From: Rhizobium alarense
Lineage (GTDB): Bacteria; Pseudomonadota; Alphaproteobacteria; Rhizobiales; Rhizobiaceae
DNA length: 60,792 bases
Direction: 5' to 3'
Assembly (NCBI RefSeq): GCF_021555155.1
Contig: NZ_JAKGBU010000025.1
Span: 1 to 60,792 of the forward strand
In this document: piece by piece, positions 44,340 to 54,179 of the stretch
How the letters are laid out: each line of letters starts with the position of its first letter
Position numbering within the stretch: position 1 is the stretch's first letter
Notes under the pieces: model-generated
Told to the model about the DNA's origin: nothing
The model's input: the letters and a program-made list of their open reading frames with translations, nothing else
The model's database searches: none
Made by a program: the position numbers and the translations under genes

Positions 44340-44588
44340 GTGAACGACCAGGAATTGCAGCACATCATCAGCAAATCACGGGACGCCAAACACGGCGGGT
44401 TTGGCGTCTTGTCCACAGGCGAGAAGCTGGCCGCTGCGCTGGTGCTAAACCGGCCGGACTGGCTGGCCGAAATGAACTACACGCTCGCCGAGGCAATCGA
44501 ACGCGTCGGCTCGAAGTGGCTATCATTGATCCCTGAAGCAGCGCGCGAGCTGGAATACGAAGACGAGCGCGCAGCGGATAAGGCATGA
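44340..44588 (+). CDS. Hypothetical 82-aa protein, GTG start
   Basis: 82 aa from a GTG with GGAGGA eight bases upstream (VNDQELQHIISKSRDAKHGGFGVLSTGEKLAAALVLNRPDWLAEMNYTLAEAIERVGSKWLSLIPEAARELE). An in-frame ATG at 44259 would add 27 residues without a ribosome site, so GTG is preferred. A TATACT box at 44307-44312 could be its -10. Helical, no known domain. Third rightward gene after the toxin-antitoxin-like pair, separated by 210 bp. Confidence 0.62.
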   Translation: MNDQELQHIISKSRDAKHGGFGVLSTGEKLAAALVLNRPDWLAEMNYTLAEAIERVGSKWLSLIPEAARELEYEDERAADKA

Positions 44589-44721
44589 TCCGGCGGGCCA
44601 GCTCTTTGTCAAGGACCGCTTAGAGCGTCATTTCGCCCTCTCCCGGAACCGACCCCTAGTTGCGTCGCGGCGCCTGTCGGCCGGTCGCGTTTCCTGATAT
44701 ACGGCATCGACCTTCTGAAAA

Positions 44722-44777
44722 CATTGCGATGAATATCGTCCCCTGCCGGGTTGCAGGGGACGATATTCATCGCAATG
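44722..44777. repeat. Perfect 25-bp inverted repeat with 6-base loop
   Basis: The arms 44722-44746 and 44753-44777 are exact reverse complements (beginning CATTGCGATGAATATCGTCC) around CGGGTT. It lies between the ends of the rightward 82-aa gene and the leftward methyltransferase-helicase gene, seven bases past the latter's stop. No T-run follows. The stem is far longer than an ordinary terminator. Confidence 0.9.
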
Positions 44778-44783
44778 GAGGGA

Positions 44784-47700
44784 TCAGGCCGCCTCGTCCA
44801 GGTTCTCCACCCCCTCGCGCCCCACGGCAGCCAGCGACTCCTCGACCTCACGCAACTGCTGGCGCTTCTCAGCCAGTTCGTCGGCAAAGGCGAAGGTGCC
44901 ACCCTGCCGCGACTGGTAGGAGGAAAGCCGCCGCTGGTACTCCGCCAACCTCTGGCGATAACGTTCCCGCTCCTCCTCGAACCCGTCGAGCGCGTGCTCG
45001 AGGCGGGAGATGGCACCGAGCGGCGTGACAGTGACGGCGAGATCGATCTCGTAATCCGCGCCAGTGCGTTGAATCAGAGTCTGGTAGTGGTAATTGTCAC
45101 CACGGCCAAAACGTTCGCCCTCATAAACGAGATCGAAGCCGCCGATCGATGCGATGTGGATTTCACCCTGGCTCTGGAGCTGGACGAGGGTGAGGATTTC
45201 CTTCATCAACGCCCGGCCGGCATCCTTGCGCTCCGTGTACGGCTTACCCATCACGGTCATTGCGAAGGCATCGCCTGATGTCGGAACCAACAGTTCGATG
45301 TCCTGTCCGATCTCGCCGATGCGGCGGTTCGCCGTCTCGATCTCGCGCTCGGCATCGCGAAGCTGCCGGCGGACTGCAAAGAGATCGTCGTCATGGGCGG
45401 CGCGCAGACGCTCCAAGCGAGCAATGTCGGCCTCCAGCCCCGCCTTCTGCATCAGGCGCTCGTCACCACTGGCAATCGCCTTGGCCATGGCGAACTGGTT
45501 GGCCTGACCTTCGTTCAGATCTTCCAGCCGGCGGATCGACGTATCGCCGGAAAGAGCAGCGGCGATGAACCGGGCCTTTCGTTCGTTGTTCTGCCACATG
45601 GTCGCATCGAGGCTGCCTTGCGTGGCGTAGGCGTAGATATCGACCTCATCGTGCTGGTTGCCCTGACGGACGATGCGGCCCTCCCGCTGCTCGATCTGCG
45701 ACGGCAGCCACGGCACGTCGAGATGGTGCAGCGCCTTCAGCCTGAGCTGAGCGTTAACGCCTGTACCCATCGTCTCGGAGCTACCGATCAGGAAGCGAAC
45801 CCGGCCGGCGCGCACGTCACCGAACAGGCGCTGCTTCGCCTCGGTCTTCTTGAAATCCTGCATGAAGGCGATTTCCGACGGCGGCACGCCCATGCGGACC
45901 AGTTCGTCGCGGATCCAGCGATAGGCCGAGAACCCCCTCGTCTTCTCGACATTGATGGTGCCGAGATCGGAGAAGATCATCTGCGCCGCGCCGGGAAGTT
46001 CGTAAGGCTTGCCGTCCGGGCGGAGATTAGGTGTTTTCCGAGGTCTGCATCCAGATGCGGTGGGCGTTGCGAACAAGCAGATTGAGCTTGTTCTCCGGCT
46101 CGTCATCCATCGCCGGCATGACCAGGCGGAGATCGATCGCCGCATGGCGACCATCGGTGATGACGGATAGCAGAATGTCGTCACCGGGCTGCGCCGGCCC
46201 CTCGCGCTCCTCGATCGCCTTGATGCGCCCTTCGAGGATTTGCTGGTAGGCCTTGAAGGCCGGCGTTGGTGCCGCGGTTAGAATCTGCCGCTTGCCGGTG
46301 GCGATCTCTGGCACCTTGACATGCGCTTTAAGATCCTCCGGCATCACCACATCGGCGAAGGCCCGGAACATGGCGATCAGCTCCGGCACATTGACGAACG
46401 AGGCAAAGCGCGACGCAGGCTTGTATTTGCCGGAGGGCTGAAGTTCGAGCTCGGTCTTCTCGTCACCGAAGTTCGAGGCCCAGGCGTCGAACTCATGCAA
46501 TCCGCGCTCGCGCAACGCTTCGTAGCCAAGCAGCCGCTGGATCGAGAACATTTCGCCGAGCGTATTGGTGATCGGCGTGCCGGAGGCCAGCACCAGGGCG
46601 CGGCCTGGGTTCTTCGTCTCGATGTAGCGGGACTTCACATAGAGGTCCCAGGCTTTTTGCGATCCGTTCGGATCGATCCCTTTCAGCGTGCTCATATTGG
46701 TGGCGAAGGAGAGTTTTCTGAACTCCTGCGCCTCGTCGACGACGATCTGGTCGATGCCGATTTCGGAGATGGTCAGCAGATCGTCCTTACGGGTGGAAAG
46801 CGCCTCCAGCCGCTCCTGCAAACCTTCCTTCAGGCGTTCGAGCCGCTTGCGCGAGACCCGGTCCTCATCATCGACCCTGGTCAGCAGGTCCTCGTAGAGC
46901 TGCAGCTCGTCGTGGATCATCCGTTGTTCGAAGGCCGAGGGCACACCGATGAACCTGAAGGCGGAGTGCGTGATGATGATCGCATCCCAGACCGCCGTCG
47001 CCGCCCGCGACAGGAAACGCTGGCGCTTGTCCTTCGTAAAATTGGTTTCGTCGGCGACGAGAATGTTGGCCGACGGATAGAGCGCCAGAAACTCTCGGGC
47101 CGCCTGCGCCAGGCAATGGCCGGGCACGACCAGCATCGCCTTGGCGATCAGGCCGAGCCGGCGTTGTTCCATGATAGCCGCCGCCATCGTCATGGTCTTG
47201 CCGGCGCCGACGGCATGGGCGAGATAGGTGGAGCCGGAGGAGATGATCCGCCAGATACCGCGTTTCTGATGCCCATAAAGAACGAAAGCGCCCGAGGCGC
47301 CGGGAAGCTGCAGATGGGAGCCGTCGAATTTGCGCGGCGCGATGTTGTTGAAGCGGTCATTGTAGACCCGCGCCAGCCGGTCGGTGCGATCGGGGTCGCT
47401 CCACACCCAGTTCTGGAACGCCTCCTTCATCCGCTGCAGCTTGTCGCGGGCGGCTTCCGTATCGACGACATTCAGAACCCACCGCTCGCCATCGGCGTCC
47501 TTGATGGTGTCGAAGATCTGCGGCACCCGGGAATTCAGCGCATCGGCGAGCAGTTCGCCGGCATGGCGGCGGCTTGTGCCCCATTCCGAAGTGCCGACGG
47601 CGCTATAACCAAGTTGCCGAGCCTCGACCGTCCATAATCCCAGTTCCGGCATATGATGAATGCGGATCTCCGCGCTCATCGTTTCCTGCACGAAGGCGAC

Positions 47701-49941
47701 GACATCGGACGCCGGAATCCAGGGCGCCCCGAGCCGCGCGGTAATATCCGACGGACGCAGATCGGCGGGCTGGACTTCCTGTAGCGCCCGGACATTGCGC
47801 AGATAAGCGGGATCGAGCGCAGCGGCGGCCTCCGCGGCAGCAAGCTTGGTGCGGACCGGGCCAGAGAGGTAGGCGTCTGAGGTCTGCCAAGAGCCATCGG
47901 TCGGATCGCGGAAGATCGCGTCACCCAGTTCAGCGATCACCGCATCGGGGTCACGATGCAGGAGTTCGGCGATATGGTCGACGTCGACGCGGCCGCGCTC
48001 GTTGAGCACCACGGCCAACGCATCGGCCGCCGATCTGATCACCGGGACTGCCGGTGGCGAGATCACCCGTTCGGAAAAGATCGGACCGGGACGGGCGGTA
48101 TCGGTCTCGAGGTCATAGTCCTCGATCGACGCCACCAGCCAGCAATCGGGGTCGTCCAGAAACGGCTGGAGGTTTGGGCGACGATGTGTCTCCCGAACCT
48201 CGCCGGTTTCCTCATCTTCAGAGATCGATACGGTGGTGTGATTGATCGGTCCGAAATCACGGACGAACGAGGACCAGGCGATGCGCAGGCGCACCTGCAG
48301 ATCCTTCCAAGGGCGGTCCTGTTCCTGAGCCTTCAGCACCTCCCGCACAGCATCCCGGACCGGGATCAGCTTTTGGATGATGCGAACATGCTTTCCGGAC
48401 AAGCATTCGCCTGGCTGCCTCTCGGCAGACCGCCCCTTGCGAACCTTGATCGGAACCGGAGAGCCATCGACCATCTGCATCAGGCCGTGCCTGGCGTCGA
48501 TGAAGAAGCTGCCCTCGCGAACTTGTCTCTTTCCGGGGCGAAGATCGATGATTTCCCCGAGCTCGTCCTCCAGTTCGATGTCGATTGCTGACGGCTCGCC
48601 GTCGTAACGATCTTCCGGAAGAAGAGAGATGGCGGCCTTCAGTGCCGTTTCGAGATCGACGCCAGCGCGAGGGCGGCAGGCATAGGTCTCACCGAACGGG
48701 CCCGACGTCAGCGCGTGGTCGCCAAGCACGAAATCAGGATGCCGTGCGAACCAGCGATTGATGCGGATAGCGCCTTCGTCTTCTGTTGCAGGGCGGACTT
48801 CATCCACGTCGAGCCAGGTCTGGTCGCCCTCTGCTTCTCCAGCCTTGCGCTTGCGGAAGAACAGGAGATCGACGACGACGTCCGTGCCGGCATCGCGGCG
48901 GAAGCTGCCTTCGGGCAGGCGGATGGCGGCGATCAGGTCGGCCGATCTGGCGATGTGCTCGCGGGCTGTCGCATCCGCCTTGTCCATCGTGCCGGAACTG
49001 GTGACGAAGGCCGCGAAGGCGCCGGGCTTCAGGAGATCGATGGATCTCGCGATGAAATAGTCGTGCAGACGCAGGCCAAGCGACCGATATTGCCGGTCCG
49101 AACGCACGGTGCGATCGGAAAAGGGTGGATTGCCAATGGCGAGATCGTAGATCGGCGAGAGATCGGTGCGCGCGAAATCGCCTTCGATAATCCGGGCCTT
49201 CGGCTGCAGGAGCTTCACGATCCGCGCCGTCACCGGATCGAGCTCGACGCCGGTGACATAGCTGTTATCGCGATACGCCCTCGGCATCAGCGCCGGAAAC
49301 AGGCCCGTGCCGATGCCCGGTTCCAGCACGCGACCGCCGCGCCAGCCCATGCGCTGCAAACCGCACCAGATCGCGCGGATGATGAACTCCGGCGTGAAAT
49401 GCGCATACTGCGTGCAACGCGACAGGCTGGAATAGTCGCTCTCCGAGACGGCACTTTCGAGCGACGAGCCGAGATCGTCCCAGCCATCCCGAAACTCGAC
49501 TTCACCCGGACGGCGGAACATGCCGTTCGCCAGTTCGGACGCGCCGAAGCCGGTGAAGCGGACAAGCTTCGCTTGCTCGCCTCTCGTTGCGGCCCGGTCC
49601 TGTTTTTCGATGTCAGCGGCAAGCAGGATCGCCGCCACATTCAATCTGGCGCGTTCCTTCCAGGACGCAGCAAGGCCGCGATCCTCGCCGTCATTGAGAT
49701 AGAAGTTCGTGCGCTCCCCTTGCCGGCGTGGTGCTGACCGCCGGGGCGGCGCGATCGGCAGCGCCGGTGCGGGCGCGGGCGGCGTCGGGTCGGGATCGTC
49801 ATCATTCGCAGGTTCGGGGGCCGCCTCGGGCGCGAAACCACCGAAGGCCGTCACGCCCAGGCCGAACCCTGACGAGGGGGCTGTATTCCCGAACATGTCG
49901 AGGGTGCCAGACGGATCAAGCGAAAAGGGATCATTGGACAT
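44784..49941 (-). pseudogene. Giant DNA methyltransferase-helicase fusion (DarB-like), one-base frameshift
   Basis: About 1718 codons from MSNDPFSLDPSGTLDMFG at 49941. The N-terminal N6-adenine methyltransferase has VLEPGIGTGLFPALMPRAY (SAM site) and IGNPPFSD (about residue 269). The central SNF2-like ATPase has HAVGAGKTMTMAAAI (about 909) and VVDEAQEFRKL (about 1069). The C-terminal helicase lobe has ETMGTGVNAQLRLKALHHLDVPW and IEQREGRIVRQGNQHDEVD (about 1417), then a coiled-coil end. An extra A near 46030-46036 turns AACACCTATCTC into AACACCTAATCTC, giving SENT-stop; the frame resumes as LRPDGKPYELPG. Phage P1 DarB has this architecture and gives antirestriction, so the same role is inferred. 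Confidence 0.85.
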
Positions 49942-50046
49942 GAAAATGCTCTCCTGGGAAAAGGGCGAGCGCCGTCGTTCCGCTGGAGGTGACCTACGGA
50001 AGGGACGGTCGCAAAGTTGTTGGAAGGGTGGCTGCAACCATCGCTG

Positions 50047-50445
50047 TCAGCGACGGATCAGGCTGATGGATATGGACGTGTCGTCCATCACGATCCGCAG
50101 ATGCGTCGCGTCGGGCTGAGCCGCGATGAGCTTTTCGAGTTCGACGGCGTCGATGAATTCGACCCCGTCGTCGCCCCCGAAATATGGGCGCTTGTAGTGC
50201 CAGTAGTCCGGATTGGTCTTCGGATCGCATTCCTCGGCATAGATGACGAGCGGACGCTGTCCCTCGGCGAGTTTTCCGTTCGAGAGAAGGTAGACGCCCT
50301 CGTCACCGACCAGCCATAGGCCGGCTCTGGCCTCGGCTTCAGGGGATATTCCCTGATACGGAATCCGAAAGCCGCCATTTGCGGCCGCGTCGGCACGGCC
50401 ACGCGCCAGAACGGCGCAAATGTCCGTGAGAGAGAAAGTGAACAT
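50047..50445 (-). CDS. DUF3085 family protein
   Basis: 132 aa from MFTFSLTDICAVLARGRADAAANGGFRIPYQGISPEAEARAGLWLVGDEGVYLLSNGKLAEGQRPLVIYAEECDP. The block WLVGDEGVYLLSNG and VIYAEECDPxTNPDYWxYKR..FGGDDGVEFI is the DUF3085 signature, a small family of rhizobial and other alphaproteobacterial plasmids. No function known. It starts 11 bases after the DUF1419 stop and precedes the methyltransferase-helicase gene by 105 bp in the same direction, so all are probably co-transcribed. Confidence 0.82.
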   Translation of the reverse strand: MFTFSLTDICAVLARGRADAAANGGFRIPYQGISPEAEARAGLWLVGDEGVYLLSNGKLAEGQRPLVIYAEECDPKTNPDYWHYKRPYFGGDDGVEFIDAVELEKLIAAQPDATHLRIVMDDTSISISLIRR

Positions 50446-50456
50446 GTCGCCCTCCG

Positions 50457-51059
50457 TCACGCCGCGAGCGCGTCGGGCAGGTAACGCAGATGTACCGGCA
50501 GCTTCGCCGCGATCTCCACGTCCGTCAGGTCTTCCAGCAGCTTGCATGTGGTGCCGCCTGGTCTGGCGAAGAACATGACCGTGCGCTTGCCGCGATCAGC
50601 CTCTGGCCAACGCTCGCCGGCGTAGCCGCGATAATCGTCCGCCGTGCTGCTCCAGATATGTTCCAGCCTCTCCTCGCGCGTCATCGCCCGGACGGGACGG
50701 GATTCGCGCTCGACGATCGCGGCGCGCATGCGTTCGGGCGAGCCCTTGTCGGCGAGGTCGCAATAACCGTGGAAGTGCCGGATGCGCCCGTCGATCGACA
50801 GCGTGAAAAAGATGCTGGTAATGGAATCGGTCAGGAACTCGCGCATGGCGAACATCTCAGCCTTCATCCAGAGCGGCGGCAGGATCTCGAACATGTAATC
50901 GTGGGATGCCTCACCGATCTCGAACCATTCGCCGCGATAAAGCCCGCTGTCGTCGCAATCCCATCGGTTCGGGCGCTGCGCGTGACGGTCGAACATGCGG
51001 AACATCTGCCGGCGATCGGCGATGCCCTGATAGACTTTACGGATGGGAGAGAGGTTCAT
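50457..51059 (-). CDS. DUF1419 family protein
   Basis: 200 aa. MNLSPIRKVYQGIADRRQMFRMFDRHAQRPNRWDCDDSGLYRGEWFEIGEASHDYMFEILPPLWMK is the DUF1419 pattern, with later FARPGGTTCKLLEDLTDVEIAAKLPVHLRYLP. The family is plasmid-associated and has no assigned function. A GGAGCCC site precedes the ATG. It lies between the Toprim gene (67 bp upstream) and DUF3085 (11 bp downstream). Confidence 0.83.
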   Translation of the reverse strand: MNLSPIRKVYQGIADRRQMFRMFDRHAQRPNRWDCDDSGLYRGEWFEIGEASHDYMFEILPPLWMKAEMFAMREFLTDSITSIFFTLSIDGRIRHFHGYCDLADKGSPERMRAAIVERESRPVRAMTREERLEHIWSSTADDYRGYAGERWPEADRGKRTVMFFARPGGTTCKLLEDLTDVEIAAKLPVHLRYLPDALAA

Positions 51060-51126
51060 GAGCGGGCTCCTTCTGGCCTCGTCGGGCTGGAGCGCGGCTC
51101 ATCTTTGCGATGGCGCCATCTTCTCT

Positions 51127-52164
51127 TCAGCCCTTCCTGACCCCTCCCCCGCGGCCGCCTCTCCGACGGCCCGGGTCAAGGGCCGGCAAAGCCGGGCGAA
51201 GCTTCACCCTTGACGCGGCCGGCGGGCATGCGGCAGGCCTCTCCTGCTCTCCCTTTTTTTCCTTTTCTTCCCTTGTTCTCTCCTGCAATGCGTCATTCCA
51301 GTCCCCGGCCGGCGGTGTCAGGCGAAACCAGTCGCAGCCGGCATCTTCGGCGATGTCGCGGAGGCGGCCGGCAAAGGCCTCGCCCTGACTGTTAGCATCC
51401 GTGGCGGCGACCAGCTGCGCGCCGGGGCGCGCGGCGAGCACGCGAACCGCGGCTTCTGTCGCCGGCGACCATCCCCCGCCCGTGCTGAGATAGAGGCTCC
51501 CCTCTCGCATTCCTTCGAATGCGGCCAGGCTCATGGCGTCGATCGCAGCCTCGGTAACGCACAGACGCGGAGCATCGAGGGAGCCGAACCGGAACAGCAC
51601 CTTCGACCCTCCGGTCGAGAAACCACGCCAGTCGGGGCCGCGCTCCTCCCAGCCAGTCATGCCGCCATCGCCATCGACATGGGCCGCCCACATGCTGCCG
51701 TAGGGACCTTCCCGCAGCACATCGATCCGGAGGGCGGCACGGATGATGGTCTCCGGCAGGCAGCGTTCAGCACGCAGATAGTGCCACGTCATCGACCCTC
51801 GCCAAGGCTTGCGGCGCTTTGCCCACCGCTCGGGGATGGCCTCGGCCGGAACGGGATCTCGAGCGTTTTGGGTCCACACCGGCTCTTTGGCAACAAAACC
51901 GACCAATGCGGCGACCTGGTCGAGCGCTTCGACGAAGGACACCCCCTCGAGATGCGTGACGAGACTGAAGACGTCGCCTTTCGCGTCGGACAGGGGATCG
52001 AACCAACCCCGCCCGCCGTGGATGACGATGACGATTTCCGCCCCGCGCCGATATTTTATCGCCTTGCGGGTGCTCTCCTTCACGTCGACCGCAAAACCGG
52101 CCTGCTCCAACACGACGCCGCAGAGGACACGGTCCCGCAGGTCTTCCAGTTCTTTTTTCTCCAT
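51127..52164 (-). CDS. DUF3991/Toprim-domain protein (primase-like)
   Basis: 345 aa from MEKKELEDLRDRVLCGVVLEQAGFAVDVKESTRKAIKYRRG at 52164. The N-terminal half is DUF3991-like (GRGWFDPLSDAKGDVFSLVTHLEGVSFVEALDQVAALVG). The Toprim half has LCVTEAAIDAMSLAAFEG, with the conserved Glu, and QLVAATDANSQGEAFAGRL, in the place of the DxD motif, as DxN. Such proteins occur on conjugative plasmids and are thought to act in priming or DNA processing. The C-terminus is basic. A TraR box lies 120-135 bp upstream after a terminator, and the DUF1419, DUF3085 and methyltransferase-helicase genes follow. The start has only a weak ribosome site. Confidence 0.8.
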   Translation of the reverse strand: MEKKELEDLRDRVLCGVVLEQAGFAVDVKESTRKAIKYRRGAEIVIVIHGGRGWFDPLSDAKGDVFSLVTHLEGVSFVEALDQVAALVGFVAKEPVWTQNARDPVPAEAIPERWAKRRKPWRGSMTWHYLRAERCLPETIIRAALRIDVLREGPYGSMWAAHVDGDGGMTGWEERGPDWRGFSTGGSKVLFRFGSLDAPRLCVTEAAIDAMSLAAFEGMREGSLYLSTGGGWSPATEAAVRVLAARPGAQLVAATDANSQGEAFAGRLRDIAEDAGCDWFRLTPPAGDWNDALQERTREEKEKKGEQERPAACPPAASRVKLRPALPALDPGRRRGGRGGGVRKG

Positions 52165-52283
52165 GCTTTCTGTCGGCGCTCGCACGTCCGCCCTTCTTGT
52201 CCGTTTCTCTTTTCTCCCCGCAGTTTGCGGGACCCTTTCCGGCGGCCCGCGAAGAGCAAAGGGGGCAAGGGCGCGGCCGGCAA

Positions 52284-52299
52284 GGTGCAGATCTGCACC
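52284..52299. promoter_or_regulatory. Near-consensus TraR box upstream of the Toprim operon
   Basis: GGTGCAGATCTGCACC is a perfect 16-bp palindrome containing the complete 14-bp core GTGCAGATCTGCAC of the Ti TraR box. Over the 18-bp consensus 15 positions match. It is flanked by CGCGGCCG (52272-52279) and CGGCCGCG (52300-52307), extending the dyad. It lies outside any credible gene, between a terminator (52361-52379) and the Toprim ATG. No clear -10 is visible. Confidence 0.7.
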
Positions 52300-52360
52300 C
52301 GGCCGCGGCGAAGCTTCCCTTGCCGCCTGCCGCTCGCAAGCGGCACCTGAAAACGCGAAA

Positions 52361-52379
52361 GCCGGCTCAACGAGCCGGC
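52361..52379 (-). terminator. Rho-independent terminator overlapping a stop codon
   Basis: GCCGGCTC/GAGCCGGC with a 3-base loop, followed on the minus strand by TTTCGCGTTTTC. The stem includes the TGA of the 60-aa gene. It isolates the Toprim operon from upstream transcription. Confidence 0.78.
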
Positions 52380-52549
52380 CCGTATTCGAAGGGATCATAA
52401 TCGGCGATGGTCTCGACCTCGCCGTCATCGAGTTCGTCGCTAGGTAAGACGCCGAACTCGTTTCCCGACCTGAAGAGCGTGACCGGGACCATGAGGGTGC
52501 GGGCGAGCGCGAAAGCGTGGCGTTGGGCGAGTGCAAGATCCTGTGCCAT
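52367..52549 (-). CDS. Hypothetical 60-aa protein
   Basis: 60 aa: MAQDLALAQRHAFALARTLMVPVTLFRSGNEFGVLPSDELDDGEVETIADYDPFEYGPAR. The GGAGGTTT site seven bases from the ATG is strong, and a terminator forms at its stop, which together argue for a real single-gene unit. Acidic C-terminus, no domain known. Rightmost gene of the plasmid accessory block. Confidence 0.65.
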   Translation of the reverse strand: MAQDLALAQRHAFALARTLMVPVTLFRSGNEFGVLPSDELDDGEVETIADYDPFEYGPAR

Positions 52550-53014
52550 GTGAGAAACCTCCGTCCGGAGCGGGCCAATCCCGCTCGATGGCTCCTCGAA
52601 GGACCCGGGACGGTCGCGATCACCGCTTGAGGCGAACGCCCAAGCGGCCGCAGCTTGCTAGCGGACCCTCAACGGGTTGATCGACGGGGATCCGGACCTG
52701 GTTCAGGACGCCATCCATAAAGAGCGGGATTGGTTTGCTTCGGAGGACCAGCGGTTTTTCCGGCACAGGTCTTTCATCGGCGCCACAGCTACAGCGCCAA
52801 CTCGACATTATTTCCGCCACACACCGTGCTGGTGCTCAGCGGTGACAAGTGGTCTGCTGATTGGCAATCGCCTTGACGAGTTAAAAGTCCATTGCGGCAC
52901 GTTGTTCGATGCGGACGATGGCGACCTTGGCCCAATGCCATTATTCGCCGAGATCACATTGCATCCGGCCAGCGAAGGGCTCTTCGCTGCGCCTCGTAGT
53001 AAACATTCACCGGG
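52550..53014. other. 465 bp without a recognised gene
   Basis: Boundary between the plasmid accessory block and the metabolic genes. It should contain the promoter of the 60-aa gene at its left end. Open frames here have no ribosome site or recognisable similarity, and no insertion-sequence ends or target duplications were seen. Confidence 0.45.
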
Positions 53015-53932
53015 TCAGCCAGGCTGTGTCGGCAGGGTGCCAGTCAATTCGACGAGAAGATCCCGGATAGCAGCGGCCGGTTCGGACAGCGGCGCATGCT
53101 CCGCGGTACAAAGCGATAAAGCTTCCCCAATTGCCGGGTTTGTTATCTTCTTTATGGCAATCTCATCGCCTTCGCGCACAATCCTGTCGGCGATCGCTCT
53201 GGGAACAATCGTGGCCCCGAGGCCGTTTTGGACCGCGCTAGAAAGTGTTCTGACGGCATCGATTTCGGCGACGACCTTCAACTCGGTCCTGCTCCTGGTG
53301 AATGCCACGTCGATCGCCCGGCGAACGAAATTATAAGCGGGAGGTAGCAGGAATGACAAAGCCGCCAGCGACGACACAGTAACACTCTCCTCGGCGGCCC
53401 ATTCCTCAACCATATCTGCCCGAGCGACGAGGAAGAACTCCTCGCGCAGCATCTGTTCGAACTTGACGCCCTTGATCGGCCCTGCGCCATGAATGAGCGC
53501 CATTTCAAGCCGCCCGTTCATGATCATCTGGCTATAGGGTTGGCTGACGCTTTCCGTCAGTTCGATGAGAATGCCTGGAAAGCGCTCACGCGCCCTGGTT
53601 ATCAGGTCGACAGCAATCATGCCCGCACTGCTGAACGGCACGAGGCCGACCGACACTCTGCCGTTCAAGACCTCGCCAGCGTTCATTACCTCTGCCTGGG
53701 CCTGGTCCATCTGGCGCAAAACGATCTGCGCATGCCTGTAGAGGATCTTGCCTGCGTCAGTCATCTTCACACCGTGCTGACCACGGATCAGCAACTTCTT
53801 GCGAAAATGATCCTCAAGTGCAGCCAACTGCTGGCTCAATGCCGGCTGCGCGATGTGCAGGACGTCGGCGGCGCGGGTGATGCTGCCGGTATCCACGATG
53901 GTAATGAAAAATCGGAGTCGACGAATGTCCAC
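53015..53932 (-). CDS. LysR-family regulator (Nac/Cbl-like)
   Basis: 305 aa. N-terminal helix-turn-helix MDIRRLRFFITIVDTGSITRAADVLHIAQPALSQQLAALEDHFRKKLLIRGQHGVKMTDAGKILYRHAQIVLRQ resembles the Nac/Cbl branch of LysR proteins. The effector domain contains GLVPFSSAGMIAVDLITRARERFPGI. It is divergent from the SDR gene with a 247-bp spacer, so it probably controls it and perhaps the pxp operon beyond. Confidence 0.87.
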   Translation of the reverse strand: MDIRRLRFFITIVDTGSITRAADVLHIAQPALSQQLAALEDHFRKKLLIRGQHGVKMTDAGKILYRHAQIVLRQMDQAQAEVMNAGEVLNGRVSVGLVPFSSAGMIAVDLITRARERFPGILIELTESVSQPYSQMIMNGRLEMALIHGAGPIKGVKFEQMLREEFFLVARADMVEEWAAEESVTVSSLAALSFLLPPAYNFVRRAIDVAFTRSRTELKVVAEIDAVRTLSSAVQNGLGATIVPRAIADRIVREGDEIAIKKITNPAIGEALSLCTAEHAPLSEPAAAIRDLLVELTGTLPTQPG

Positions 53933-54179
53933 GGAGGGCTGCCTCTTTCAGAAGCCTCTACGTTAATGAGGGATAACGTACAGCGTCAACAAAACTGCAT
54001 TTCTTATCGGTGCAGGTTGCCAGCCAAAGACCCGGTCATTGTGTTCCTGGGCCGCAGAATAAGAAATCCGTCTGCCCCCATAGGCGTTGAAAGCTTGTCC
54101 CAAGAGTTATGGCCTGCGTAGAGTCGGATCAGGGCGCGGCTCAAGCCCGCGCGGAATATGCAATGGATTGAGGACAATC

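Noticed and set aside
46321-47637. 438-codon plus-strand frame inside the methyltransferase-helicase gene
   Set aside because: Antisense shadow; the minus strand shows clear helicase motifs through this stretch.
52620-52820. 66-codon minus-strand frame at the block boundary
   Set aside because: No ribosome site, no family resemblance and poor composition; treated as non-coding.
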